From a virus, in IMG/VR virus record IMGVR_UViG_3300015263_000962, positions 1 to 64,000 of that record: DNA of 64,000 nt. One strand, 5' to 3'. The first letter of the stretch is position 1. Each line of letters begins with the position of its first letter. The notes beneath the pieces are model-generated. The model was not told where the DNA came from and made no database searches. It saw only the letters and a list, made by a program, of their open reading frames with translations. Shown piece by piece: positions 41,533 to 49,435 of the stretch. A program made the position numbers and the translations under genes.

Positions 41533-43362
41533 CTACCAGCCGAATTCTTTAAGCAACGCATCGTGTCTGCGTTTGGCCCCGGTGGAGATTGGCAGATCAT
41601 CGTCGTTGATCGACTCAAACATTTCTGCCTCTTCATCAGTCAGCCAGTCGTCAGGAGCATTCTTGGCGAGTTCGGCCCGGATCTCATCCAAAATCTCAGC
41701 TTTGTATGCTTCCGAGTAATCTTCTGTGTCGCCAACGCCAGCAGGCGTGAATCGGCCCATGCTGTCTCGGGCATACAGTGCCAAACACAAAGCCATTACT
41801 GCATCATCATGGAAGCCACCCGAAGCTTCAGCACGTTTTGTCTGAGCATTCCAGATGAAACCCTTCAATTCTTTAACGAATCGACGGCTGCGAATAGCGA
41901 TACTGTTGTTGATCAACCGTGTCTGCATTGTTTCAAGGAACTTCGGTCGATTGCTGCGTGTTGTCTTGATGCCAGCCTGCAAGGTTTTGCTGCTGGTGCC
42001 CTGAGAACTCTGGAACAAGTTCTCGTAGTAGAAGTCGTGTTGCAGTTTCTCCAACACTGTCAAGCCAGCGTTCTGTGATTCAACAATGATCATGGCGTTG
42101 TTGTAGGTGCGACCGACTTGTGCCAAGATCTGAGCAAAGTTGTGCGGTGGACAGAGGTTTGAATAGAACTCTGCACATTGTTCACACGTCACTGCGTCGA
42201 TGACCTCAAAGCAACTGTTGTCGTTCTCTTCGCCCATACCTTCAGCACAGTCAACGCCGATGATGTATTCTCGGCCCTCGACAGGCTCACGCCAGATTTG
42301 TAGAGCCCCACGCTCCCATGTGTCGAGATCCTCCACCCGTTGGTCACGAGCTTCATCTAAGTTGTTCCACTTTTCGAACAATAGACGAATTGGCTCAATC
42401 TCACGAGTTACGAGATCGAGATCGTTGATGATGTCAGGCGGGATGTAAGATTCACCGGCACCCAAGAAGTCACGCATAACTTCCTGAAGCCAACCTTTTT
42501 CACCAAGCTGAGCACGGGTCTGCTTGACCCAAACCGGGTCGTTGTATTCGGGGTGTTCCCAGTAGTCGAGTTCAATGATGTGGAACTCAGAACCGAATCC
42601 CACGCCCTTTTTCGCTCCCATGAACACGTCATAGTACCAGTTGCCCACGCCGTTCACCGTCGAGACGGCGATACAGTGACCACCGGTCGAGATTGTCGGG
42701 AACATGGACTTCCAGTGTTTTTCCATTTGTGGCACGAAGGCCGCTTCGTCCAGAACCAGATATGTGATCGATCTACCACGAGCAGCTTCCGGGGTATAGA
42801 AGAACATCTTGCATCCGGTATCGGCGAACAACTTTTGGTGGTCGTTGTTCTTTTCCATTTCGGGGTGCATCCACTTGGGAAGCTCCTGCAAGGCTCTCTT
42901 AACGATTTCGCCAGAAGCGATAGCTTCACGGTCAGATTTCGACAACACCATGATGGTTTCGTCGAGCTTAAACATACATCGCCACATGCACCACAACACG
43001 GTTACGGTTGTCAGGCCACCTTGGCGGAATTTTGAAAGGATATTGAAGCGGTGTCGCTCATACTCCTGCACAACACGTCGCTGGTACTTGTACAAGATGA
43101 ATGGGAGGAGACCCCGTTTCGGATGAGCAATCTTAACGTACTTGTGGCAGAAGTAAGGAAATGACATGGCACATTTCAGAAGTTCTTCCTTCTGTTTGGC
43201 TACGTCATATTCCTCAATCTCCTCGAAGGGTTCGAGGGGATCAATATCTAGTTCCCATTTGTTGAAGCCGAAATACTCGGGATCATATTCGTTCGCATAG
43301 AACTCTTTTAAGGAACTGTAAGACTTCTTCCAGTTCGAATCGATGTCTGCAAATTTCTTCAT
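41533..43362 (-). CDS. gp17: T4 gp17-type large terminase subunit
   Basis: 609 residues from ATG 43362 (GGGAGG, eight bases); an in-frame GTG at 43383 lies within the candidate promoter element. ATPase: KFRQGGLTT in the Walker A position (about 111-119), LVLDEAAF Walker B (about 202-209), STVNG coupling motif (about 234-238). Nuclease: IGVDCAEG with D371, IVESQN with E428 and FHDDAV with D519/D520. It packages and cuts concatemeric DNA, docked to the portal. Confidence 0.95.
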   Translation of the reverse strand: MKKFADIDSNWKKSYSSLKEFYANEYDPEYFGFNKWELDIDPLEPFEEIEEYDVAKQKEELLKCAMSFPYFCHKYVKIAHPKRGLLPFILYKYQRRVVQEYERHRFNILSKFRQGGLTTVTVLWCMWRCMFKLDETIMVLSKSDREAIASGEIVKRALQELPKWMHPEMEKNNDHQKLFADTGCKMFFYTPEAARGRSITYLVLDEAAFVPQMEKHWKSMFPTISTGGHCIAVSTVNGVGNWYYDVFMGAKKGVGFGSEFHIIELDYWEHPEYNDPVWVKQTRAQLGEKGWLQEVMRDFLGAGESYIPPDIINDLDLVTREIEPIRLLFEKWNNLDEARDQRVEDLDTWERGALQIWREPVEGREYIIGVDCAEGMGEENDNSCFEVIDAVTCEQCAEFYSNLCPPHNFAQILAQVGRTYNNAMIIVESQNAGLTVLEKLQHDFYYENLFQSSQGTSSKTLQAGIKTTRSNRPKFLETMQTRLINNSIAIRSRRFVKELKGFIWNAQTKRAEASGGFHDDAVMALCLALYARDSMGRFTPAGVGDTEDYSEAYKAEILDEIRAELAKNAPDDWLTDEEAEMFESINDDDLPISTGAKRRHDALLKEFGW

Positions 43363-43382
43363 GCGGGGTTCCTCCCAACTCA

Positions 43383-43405
43383 CTGTTACCGAAAGTAGTT
43401 ATTAA
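43383..43405 (-). promoter_or_regulatory. candidate promoter/leader element of terminase gene
   Basis: Minus strand: TTAATAACTAC, four bases, then GGTAACAG, about 21-28 bases before the terminase ATG. It matches the element before the portal gene. Divergent to it lies the M28 peptidase gene. Confidence 0.45.
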
Positions 43406-43492
43406 GGAACCTCGCATTTTTTCTCAGAAATTTTCTGGGGTTGTACTTTAAGATGCGTCTGGTAGAATCAGCCCAACATAGGAGAATTGTAT

Positions 43493-44704
43493 ATGACGAC
43501 CAAACAAGTCCTCGCCTTTCTGCTTACCTTGAGCACGCTCGGATGTATCGCTCTTGGTGTGAAGTACCTACATGACCATCGAGTCAAGCCACCAGTGGTG
43601 GTAGAACAACCTCCCAGCCACGACGGGGAAACGACCCCTCTCCCAGAGGTCAAAGAGCATACTGTCGAGGAAGCCGTCGCCTCGATCACAGAAGAGGAAC
43701 TCAAGACGGACCTGTACTATTTGGCCTCTGACGAACTGGAAGGCCGCATGTCTGGTAAGAAGGGCAATGTAACGGCTGCGGCTTTCATTAAGGCCGAATA
43801 TGAGAAGATGGGTCTGGAAACCATGTATCACAAGTTTCCGATTCGCCGTCTCAATCCGGGGCCGAAGAATGAGCAAGGTGATGATTTCACTCAGAACATC
43901 TATGCTTGGATTCCCGGCAATGACCCGAAGTATAAGGACGAAATCATTGTCATCGGGGCACACATGGATCACATTGGCTATGGCCCCAGCATGTCTCGGG
44001 CTCCTCGCCGCTTGGAAATCCACAATGGAGCCGATGACAACGCCTCGGGCACTGTGGGTCTGCTGGAGATTGCCGAAGCCTTCTCGTTGGTTAAGGATAA
44101 AGTGAAGCGAACCATCGTCTTTCAGTCCTACAGTGCCGAAGAGATGGGCCTGATCGGCAGCCGCTACTATTGCGATCACCCGGTGTTTCCACAGGGAAGC
44201 CCAGACATCAAGAAGCACATCTTCATGTTGAACATGGACATGATCGGGTACTTAAACAAAGGCGTGTACTTCGCCGGGTTCGATGCCGCTGAAAGCTCTG
44301 TTGACATTTCAGCCATAATCAACGATCTTAACGAAAAGTACACGTTTGCCAGAAGAATCACCAGCCGAGGGAGTGGCGGAAGTGATCACGCTTGCTTCTA
44401 CAACAAAAAGGTGCCTATTGCTTTCCTCCACACTGGAGGGCACCCGTACTACCACACGCCAGACGATACAGCGGACAAAATCAATTACGCTGGTATCGAG
44501 CAAGTTGCCCGTTATGGCTTCGAGTTGGCGTGGAGAGTGGCGCAATCTGAAACGCCGCCTCGCTTCAACCATGCGTCCTTTAAGGAAATGGACTATGTTC
44601 ATGACCATGGACATCCTGAAGTTCCGTTCGCTCATCCTTATCATCAGGAAGAGTGGGAACGTGAGCACGGACATCCACACAATCACGGACGAGACGACGA
44701 ATAG
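43493..44704 (+). CDS. M28-family metallopeptidase, membrane-anchored or lipoprotein
   Basis: 403 residues from ATG 43493 (AGGAG, eight bases). The N-terminal helix ends STLGC, a possible lipobox. The co-catalytic zinc ligands are all visible: GAHMDHIGYG (His/Asp), NGADDNASGT (Asp), SAEEMGLIGS (Glu pair), NMDMIG (Asp) and FLHTGGHPYYHTPDD (His). Family members are aminopeptidases. The C-terminal tail is His-rich (HDHGHPEVPFAHPYHQEEW..HGHPHNHG), perhaps storing or delivering zinc. It acts outside the cytoplasm if exported. Confidence 0.85.
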   Translation: MTTKQVLAFLLTLSTLGCIALGVKYLHDHRVKPPVVVEQPPSHDGETTPLPEVKEHTVEEAVASITEEELKTDLYYLASDELEGRMSGKKGNVTAAAFIKAEYEKMGLETMYHKFPIRRLNPGPKNEQGDDFTQNIYAWIPGNDPKYKDEIIVIGAHMDHIGYGPSMSRAPRRLEIHNGADDNASGTVGLLEIAEAFSLVKDKVKRTIVFQSYSAEEMGLIGSRYYCDHPVFPQGSPDIKKHIFMLNMDMIGYLNKGVYFAGFDAAESSVDISAIINDLNEKYTFARRITSRGSGGSDHACFYNKKVPIAFLHTGGHPYYHTPDDTADKINYAGIEQVARYGFELAWRVAQSETPPRFNHASFKEMDYVHDHGHPEVPFAHPYHQEEWEREHGHPHNHGRDDE

Positions 44705-44716
44705 AAAGGTTCAAAC

Positions 44717-45166
44717 ATGACCAACGAAGAAATCATTGAATTGCTGCAAGAAGACCTGAAAAACGAACGAAAGCATTTGGCTGCATACACACAGTTTGCC
44801 GTCAATCTACGGGGCCTCCATCGAGAAGAACTCCGGGAGTTCTGTGAGAAGGAAGCCGCTGGCGAACTCCAGCACGTTCTACAATTCTCAGAACTCATTG
44901 TCCATCTGGGCGGTGTTCCGGGCATCGAAGTCAACCCCTATCCAACCGACATCAGTTGTCCGGTGGCGATCATGAAGGCCATCGTGGAAATGGAAGACGA
45001 AGTTGCCGATAAGTATGCCGAGCGTCTACGTCAGACGCACGAAATGGAGAATGCAGCGACGGCTTACGTCCATGTCTTCTATGAAGAACAAATTGCCGAC
45101 TCGTGGCGCACGGCCCGAGAGGTGGAGCAGATGATTCCACAAGGGAGGCACGTTGACCACGACTGA
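44717..45166 (+). CDS. ferritin-like di-iron protein
   Basis: 149 residues. Helical, with the ferritin-type iron ligands NERKHLAAY, EKEAAGELQH and EEQIADS in the expected order. It belongs to the bacterioferritin/Dps-like superfamily, but the heme Met and the usual 24-mer features are not clear. It may store iron or protect DNA. It lies 12 bp after the M28 gene and overlaps the next by 14 bp. Confidence 0.75.
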   Translation: MTNEEIIELLQEDLKNERKHLAAYTQFAVNLRGLHREELREFCEKEAAGELQHVLQFSELIVHLGGVPGIEVNPYPTDISCPVAIMKAIVEMEDEVADKYAERLRQTHEMENAATAYVHVFYEEQIADSWRTAREVEQMIPQGRHVDHD

Positions 45167-45422
45167 CGTGAAGCTCTCCAAGAGAGAGATCCGAGTCCTG
45201 TTAGATGCCTTAGAAGAAGCGAATCGAAAGTACGTTTCACGGGGAGGTTCACGGGACTTCGCTTGGGAAGATGAGCATGATGCTTTGGAGAAAAGATTAA
45301 CGGAAGCTCTTCAACAGTCACCTGAACCAAAGGGCAAAAGCGATCAGACGATTCAGGCTGTTATGGGGACCATCATCTTCCTCCAGATCATCTTTTTTGC
45401 GTACTTGTTCCTCTGCATGTAA
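45153..45422 (+). CDS. tail-anchored small membrane protein
   Basis: 89 residues, TTG start overlapping the ferritin-like gene. A charged helical domain (KREIRVLLDALEEANRKYV) is followed by a single C-terminal membrane helix ending IFFAYLFLCM. The same style of tail is seen at 48122-48730. The TTG follows GGGAGG; a GTG five codons later is the alternative. Confidence 0.6.
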   Translation: MTTTDVKLSKREIRVLLDALEEANRKYVSRGGSRDFAWEDEHDALEKRLTEALQQSPEPKGKSDQTIQAVMGTIIFLQIIFFAYLFLCM

Positions 45423-45432
45423 GGATGCTGCA

Positions 45433-45813
45433 ATGTGGATCGTACTCGCTTTATTGCTGACTGGGCACATAGATCATGATCCAAGTCTCAAAGACAACGT
45501 GGAGATGATTGAACTCAATCATCTTTATGACGGTCAAGGAAAACTGGTGCTTGATCAATGGATCTTCTATGACTGGAGTGGTCGTTTATCCCAGTTTGTT
45601 GTGGTTGATTGGCGTCGGTCGAAGACCGACATATTTGTCTCCAAGAACTGGAAGACCGGCGAGTACAACCTGACTTTCTTTGACGGGGATTATCTCCGAA
45701 AGATCAGGTCGAAGATCTATCGAGAAACGTGGACACAATACGATCCAGAGTTGAAGAACCGAGAGATTGTGCCGGTCGAACACCGCAGACTTCTAACACC
45801 ACCGAGAAAGTGA
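45433..45813 (+). CDS. secreted or anchored conserved hypothetical protein
   Basis: 126 residues from ATG 45433 (AAGGA). A short hydrophobic start (MWIVLALLLTGH) may be a signal peptide. The body has VEMIELNHLYDGQGKLVLDQ, WIFYDWSGRLSQFVVVDWR, a motif group I associate with a conserved family of unknown role seen in planctomycete-type genomes. That host hint is weak. Confidence 0.6.
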   Translation: MWIVLALLLTGHIDHDPSLKDNVEMIELNHLYDGQGKLVLDQWIFYDWSGRLSQFVVVDWRRSKTDIFVSKNWKTGEYNLTFFDGDYLRKIRSKIYRETWTQYDPELKNREIVPVEHRRLLTPPRK

Positions 45814-45817
45814 AAAC

Positions 45818-46390
45818 ATGCCAACAGAACATGAGTACAAGTATGTGATTGATTTGGCTCTGGCCGACAAGTATTCCCACAAGGACATCAAGTCCATGGC
45901 CGACCATTTCACTCACATCAAACAGGGCTATCTGGCATTCTCTAAGGGAATGACGACTCGCATCCGCTGCATCACCACCACCAAGAAGGAGCGGTGGTAC
46001 TTAACTTTCAAACAGAAAGTTGGCAACCGAGTCATAGAAGTTGAGAAGAAGATCGATTCTCGTGACGGCCACGATTTGTGGGAAGTTTGTGTCGGAAAAT
46101 TAAAGAAAGATCGGTATGCCATCGATAATGAAGGTATCACATGGGAATTGGATTTCTTTAAGAAAGGCACCCTGTACTTCATTTTGGCAGAAGTCGAATT
46201 GGAAGAAGGGGCACCAAGGCCGAAGAGTGTGCCGGGGTTTCTTAAGGAATACATTCTTTATGAAGTTCCCTTGACTGATGACCGTTTTTCAAATAAAAGG
46301 TTAGGAGACGCAGAGTATGCGACTGGCCTTTACGCAGCGATTCAAAAAGGAGAAATCGATGGCTACTACAACGACACAGAGGACACATAG
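45818..46390 (+). CDS. CYTH-domain protein (triphosphate tunnel metalloenzyme)
   Basis: 190 residues. EHEYKYVI is the ExExK motif at the N-terminus. Basic and acidic residues then alternate on strands (TRIRCI, WYLTFKQKV, RVIEVEKKI, AEVELEE), as in the tunnel fold that binds triphosphates. Relatives include inorganic triphosphatase, thiamine triphosphatase and adenylate cyclase class IV. The actual substrate is not readable. Confidence 0.8.
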   Translation: MPTEHEYKYVIDLALADKYSHKDIKSMADHFTHIKQGYLAFSKGMTTRIRCITTTKKERWYLTFKQKVGNRVIEVEKKIDSRDGHDLWEVCVGKLKKDRYAIDNEGITWELDFFKKGTLYFILAEVELEEGAPRPKSVPGFLKEYILYEVPLTDDRFSNKRLGDAEYATGLYAAIQKGEIDGYYNDTEDT

Positions 46391-46709
46391 GAAGGTCTAT
46401 GACCTTGTGTCCAAGAAGCCGGTTGCCCGCTTCTACTACCAAGGCAACCACACGCACCCAATTCGCCGCACCGTCCTCGTGATCGAAGAAGACGACACGA
46501 AGCTGGTCGGCTACGAGTTCCGTGCCGGAAACGTCGTGCGAACTCGTGAAGAAGCGTTGTCCTGCATCCGTACTTACAGAAAGGATCGCATCGCCAAGTG
46601 GGGTGACTATTCTCGCCTCCGCATGACGACAAAGACGTTTCTCAAAGACCCGGACAAGACCACGCTTGAACGCTCGTCCATCGTCACGATGTTCAGCGAA
46701 GGACCATAA
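46359..46709 (+). CDS. conserved hypothetical protein
   Basis: 116 residues from ATG 46359 behind AAGGAGAA, inside the end of the CYTH gene. The core has FYYQGNHTHPIRRTVLVIEE, VGYEFRAGNVVRT and RKDRIAKWGDYSRLR, a WYL-like or small beta domain with conserved basic residues. It may be RNA- or ligand-binding; I do not name it. Confidence 0.6.
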   Translation: MATTTTQRTHRKVYDLVSKKPVARFYYQGNHTHPIRRTVLVIEEDDTKLVGYEFRAGNVVRTREEALSCIRTYRKDRIAKWGDYSRLRMTTKTFLKDPDKTTLERSSIVTMFSEGP

Positions 46710-46761
46710 CACCTTTGCGAATCAGGTGTTTTGAAAGACGCAGCAATGCGTCTTTCTTTTT
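46708..46761 (+). terminator. double terminator after the 43.5-46.7 kb operon
   Basis: First stem AACACCT / AGGTGTT with TTTT. Second stem GAAAGACGCA / TGCGTCTTTC with TTTTT. Two in tandem suggest strong insulation from the following genes. Confidence 0.8.
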
Positions 46762-46787
46762 GCGCCATCTTAAACTACAATGAAATC

Positions 46788-47285
46788 ATGAACGACAACT
46801 TTTTCCAACATATGATGAACCGAGGCTTCCTCATCTTTGAGGCCGGTACAAAATTTGTACTGACCAAACTTCCGACTCCTGCCGATCCTCGGCCTGCGAT
46901 CACAGATGAAGTGAAGGCGAACACATCAGAGCTTGAGTTTGACTCATGGGATGCCGCTGTCGCTAAAGCCAAATACCTATGTCAATGGCAGGATCAAGTC
47001 AACGAAACCATTCCTCATCAAAACGGCACAGGGTGGTTGATGCAGATGATGTATCAGCATCGTGGCTTGGGTCGCAAGGTCGCTGAATTGGGCGAGGTTG
47101 GGCCTGTCAGCTACGACAAAGCCAAGGCAGAAGCCGAAGAGCGTGCCCGACGATATGTTGAAGATGGGTTCGCAGAAGGAGAAATCGAAAGATGGGAAGT
47201 AAGGATCAGGCCATTCAAGAAATCAATCAGCACTACCAGTCCAACCTCGCAGAACACAGCGATCAACGGCATCTCCGACTTCTAA
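46788..47285 (+). CDS. hypothetical protein
   Basis: 165 residues starting MNDNFFQHMMNRGFLIFEAG. It has a beta-then-helix pattern and ends ERWEVRIRPFKK, plus a ~25-residue tail in the 94 bp overlap with the methyltransferase gene. The ribosome binding site is weak. No function is recognised. Confidence 0.6.
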   Translation: MNDNFFQHMMNRGFLIFEAGTKFVLTKLPTPADPRPAITDEVKANTSELEFDSWDAAVAKAKYLCQWQDQVNETIPHQNGTGWLMQMMYQHRGLGRKVAELGEVGPVSYDKAKAEAEERARRYVEDGFAEGEIERWEVRIRPFKKSISTTSPTSQNTAINGISDF

Positions 47286-47989
47286 AGCGATACGGAGAAC
47301 AGTGCGATTCTATCACAGAGATCGGCTTTCGGGGCGGCGTCTCTGCCTCAGCCTTTCTGGCATCGTTGCCCAAAAAGTTCACCGCAGTTGACTGGGATCG
47401 CCATCCCTTCAAAGTCAACCGGCTAGTTCTCAACGCCATGCAGCAGCGATCTGAGGCCGCTGGCATTCAGTTTGAGTTCATCAGCGGAGACAGCCTTCAT
47501 GTGAGACTGGAGCCGTGTGACTTGCTGTTCATTGACAGCTTCCACACCTACGAGCATTTGTTCCTCGAATTGATCCGGCACCATTGTCGGGCTCAGAAGT
47601 TCATCCTCTTACACGATACAGACGTGCCGACTTGTCCGGGGATGTTCCACGCTGTCGAGGACTTCTTGTTGGATAATTCTGATCTGTGGGATCTGGAAGC
47701 AAGACATCGAGAGTCGCCCGGCTTGACGATTCTTCGCAGGAAGGCTCCCGACGATCATCGGGGCTATCCTCGGGTGGTAATACGGACCTTGGAACTGGCT
47801 GTGGCCCGTCAGAAAGAGATGTACTATTCCCAAATTGATCAAACAGGATCTTCCAATCAGCAGTGGCATGATTGGGCTTGGAGCGAGTTGATGAGATTTT
47901 CTGATCGAGAGCGTTGGCCGCTTGCGAACAAGTCGAGCGGGGCAACCGAGATGGTTGCTTCATATCAATCTCGTCAAACAGAGAGTTGA
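47192..47989 (+). CDS. class I SAM methyltransferase
   Basis: 265 residues. SITEIGFRGGVSASAFL (about 41-57) is motif I. FTAVDWD, FEFISGDSLHVRL and CDLLFIDSFHTYEHLF complete a Rossmann methyltransferase of the TylF/Methyltransf_24 kind. LLHDTDVP may bind metal. The C-terminal ~70 residues are extra. AAGGAG lies 13 bases upstream. It may modify surface sugars. It is the third methyltransferase of this kind in the window. Confidence 0.75.
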   Translation: MGSKDQAIQEINQHYQSNLAEHSDQRHLRLLKRYGEQCDSITEIGFRGGVSASAFLASLPKKFTAVDWDRHPFKVNRLVLNAMQQRSEAAGIQFEFISGDSLHVRLEPCDLLFIDSFHTYEHLFLELIRHHCRAQKFILLHDTDVPTCPGMFHAVEDFLLDNSDLWDLEARHRESPGLTILRRKAPDDHRGYPRVVIRTLELAVARQKEMYYSQIDQTGSSNQQWHDWAWSELMRFSDRERWPLANKSSGATEMVASYQSRQTES

Positions 47990-48020
47990 GGTCGTTGGAA
48001 TACGCTGTCCTCTCCGTAAC

Positions 48021-48060
48021 AAAAACATGGCACCCCGTTTTTTGAGGTGCCATGGAGTTT
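48021..48060. terminator. bidirectional hairpin between convergent genes
   Basis: CATGGCACC / GGTGCCATG stem, with T-rich sequence on both sides. Confidence 0.7.
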
Positions 48061-48121
48061 TGCTCGGAAGGAAAATTATACAGCTTGAAGTCTGTCCAAA
48101 TTTTCCACCTTCTCTCTTTTG

Positions 48122-48730
48122 TTACATGACAAAGAACATGTATCCGAAGAAGGCCAACTGTGCGATCAGAATGCCTGCCATAACGATGTTAATGACACCA
48201 TCGTTTTTCTTCTTGTCAGCCACATTCTTCTCGACCACTGATTGGGCATTGAAGATTGGTTGCGGCTGTGGCTCATAAGCCATTGGCATTGCTTCTGACT
48301 TGTGATGGATGACAGGCTCCATGTGCTCCATAAGAGCGGAGACACCTGCAACAACACCATCAGCTACCAGCTTGTCGATCTCATCTTTGCGAACATAGTC
48401 GCCATCGACGATCTTGGCGTGGTCGGCCAGACCAATACGTTCACGCACTTGCATAGGCGGTTCTGCATCTCTGGAAATGACCTCACGCTGCACGACTTCA
48501 CCGTCACGCACCAACTCATGAGTTTCTTTGGCGACGATCTTCTTATGCTCTCTGACAATTCGCTTTTCAAGTTTCTTCGGTCGTTTTTCCTCAGCAAAGA
48601 TTTCAACAATCTCATTGCCATCTTCATCGAAGGAAATGTGACGTTCTGCGTGGCGACCGTCATCCAATGTCAGATGTTGAATCTGCACATGGTCACAATG
48701 TTCGTCGCAGCAGTGATGCTTATTAGCCAT
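48122..48730 (-). CDS. tail-anchored protein with His/Cys-rich start
   Basis: 202 residues. The start MANKHHCCDEHCDHVQIQH is rich in possible metal ligands. A charged, coiled middle follows (LEKRIVREHKKIVAKE). One C-terminal membrane helix ends FFGYMFFVM. The domain faces the cytoplasm if it is tail-anchored. Confidence 0.65.
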   Translation of the reverse strand: MANKHHCCDEHCDHVQIQHLTLDDGRHAERHISFDEDGNEIVEIFAEEKRPKKLEKRIVREHKKIVAKETHELVRDGEVVQREVISRDAEPPMQVRERIGLADHAKIVDGDYVRKDEIDKLVADGVVAGVSALMEHMEPVIHHKSEAMPMAYEPQPQPIFNAQSVVEKNVADKKKNDGVINIVMAGILIAQLAFFGYMFFVM

Positions 48731-48818
48731 AATTCCCCTCCCGTGGGTAAGTTCATAGAGATGATCTACTACACCTCTATGTATGCAGAGTTGATCGGAT
48801 TTTGGGTGTGGATTTCGG

Positions 48819-49394
48819 TCAGAGACCCCACCTCATTCTGAGTCTTTCCCAGAACGATTGTTTTTTCTCACGGACTTTCAGGGCTCGCTCCTGATCGTGC
48901 TGGGCTTTGGATTCTTTTTCTTTTTTCTTGGACGCCGTGTACAGACGGTCGATCATGGATTCCCATTCTTCGAACGGAGCATAGGCTTCAAGTTCGCCAG
49001 CCACTTCTTTGTAAACCAGATACCCTTTGTAGGTCACTGTCAGCTTGTGATTGGCTTGGTGGTACTGAACCTCCAAGTGCATCCCTCGACTAAGCCCATC
49101 GAATATGTAGCCCTCGTGATGCACGAAGTCATCGCCCATCTCGGCGATCTCATCACGAGACACCAACGGACCTTTCTGTTCGCTCATTGTGGTCTCGAAA
49201 ACCTCGTCCACAAAATCATCATAGGGATCATCCATGAAAACTTGATCAAAGAGACCACTGCCCTGACGCAGTATCGGACTGCCCAGAGTTCTCACAATCA
49301 CGCCAAGCTTCCCAGAAGGCCCCATCAAATTCTTCTTCGTGGCTTCTATGGTTCGCTTTTCACGGATGACTGCTTCTTTTTGATCCCAAGGCAT
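48819..49394 (-). CDS. hypothetical protein
   Basis: 191 residues with AGGAGG upstream. A basic N-terminus is followed by an acidic segment (MDDPYDDFVDEVFE), a beta-rich HKLTVTYKGYLVYKEV and a strongly charged C-terminal helix. No family is recognised. Divergent from the thermolysin-like gene, 42 bp apart. Confidence 0.6.
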   Translation of the reverse strand: MPWDQKEAVIREKRTIEATKKNLMGPSGKLGVIVRTLGSPILRQGSGLFDQVFMDDPYDDFVDEVFETTMSEQKGPLVSRDEIAEMGDDFVHHEGYIFDGLSRGMHLEVQYHQANHKLTVTYKGYLVYKEVAGELEAYAPFEEWESMIDRLYTASKKKEKESKAQHDQERALKVREKKQSFWERLRMRWGL

Positions 49395-49412
49395 CTTACC
49401 TCCTCCTGTTAA

Positions 49413-49424
49413 CCCTATATAGGG
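49413..49424. promoter_or_regulatory. CCCTATATAGGG palindrome in divergent promoter
   Basis: A perfect 12-bp palindrome centred between two divergent genes only 42 bp apart, just before the GGAGG site of the thermolysin-like gene. It may be an operator or a promoter core used in both directions. Confidence 0.5.
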
Positions 49425-49435
49425 TGGAGGTTCTT

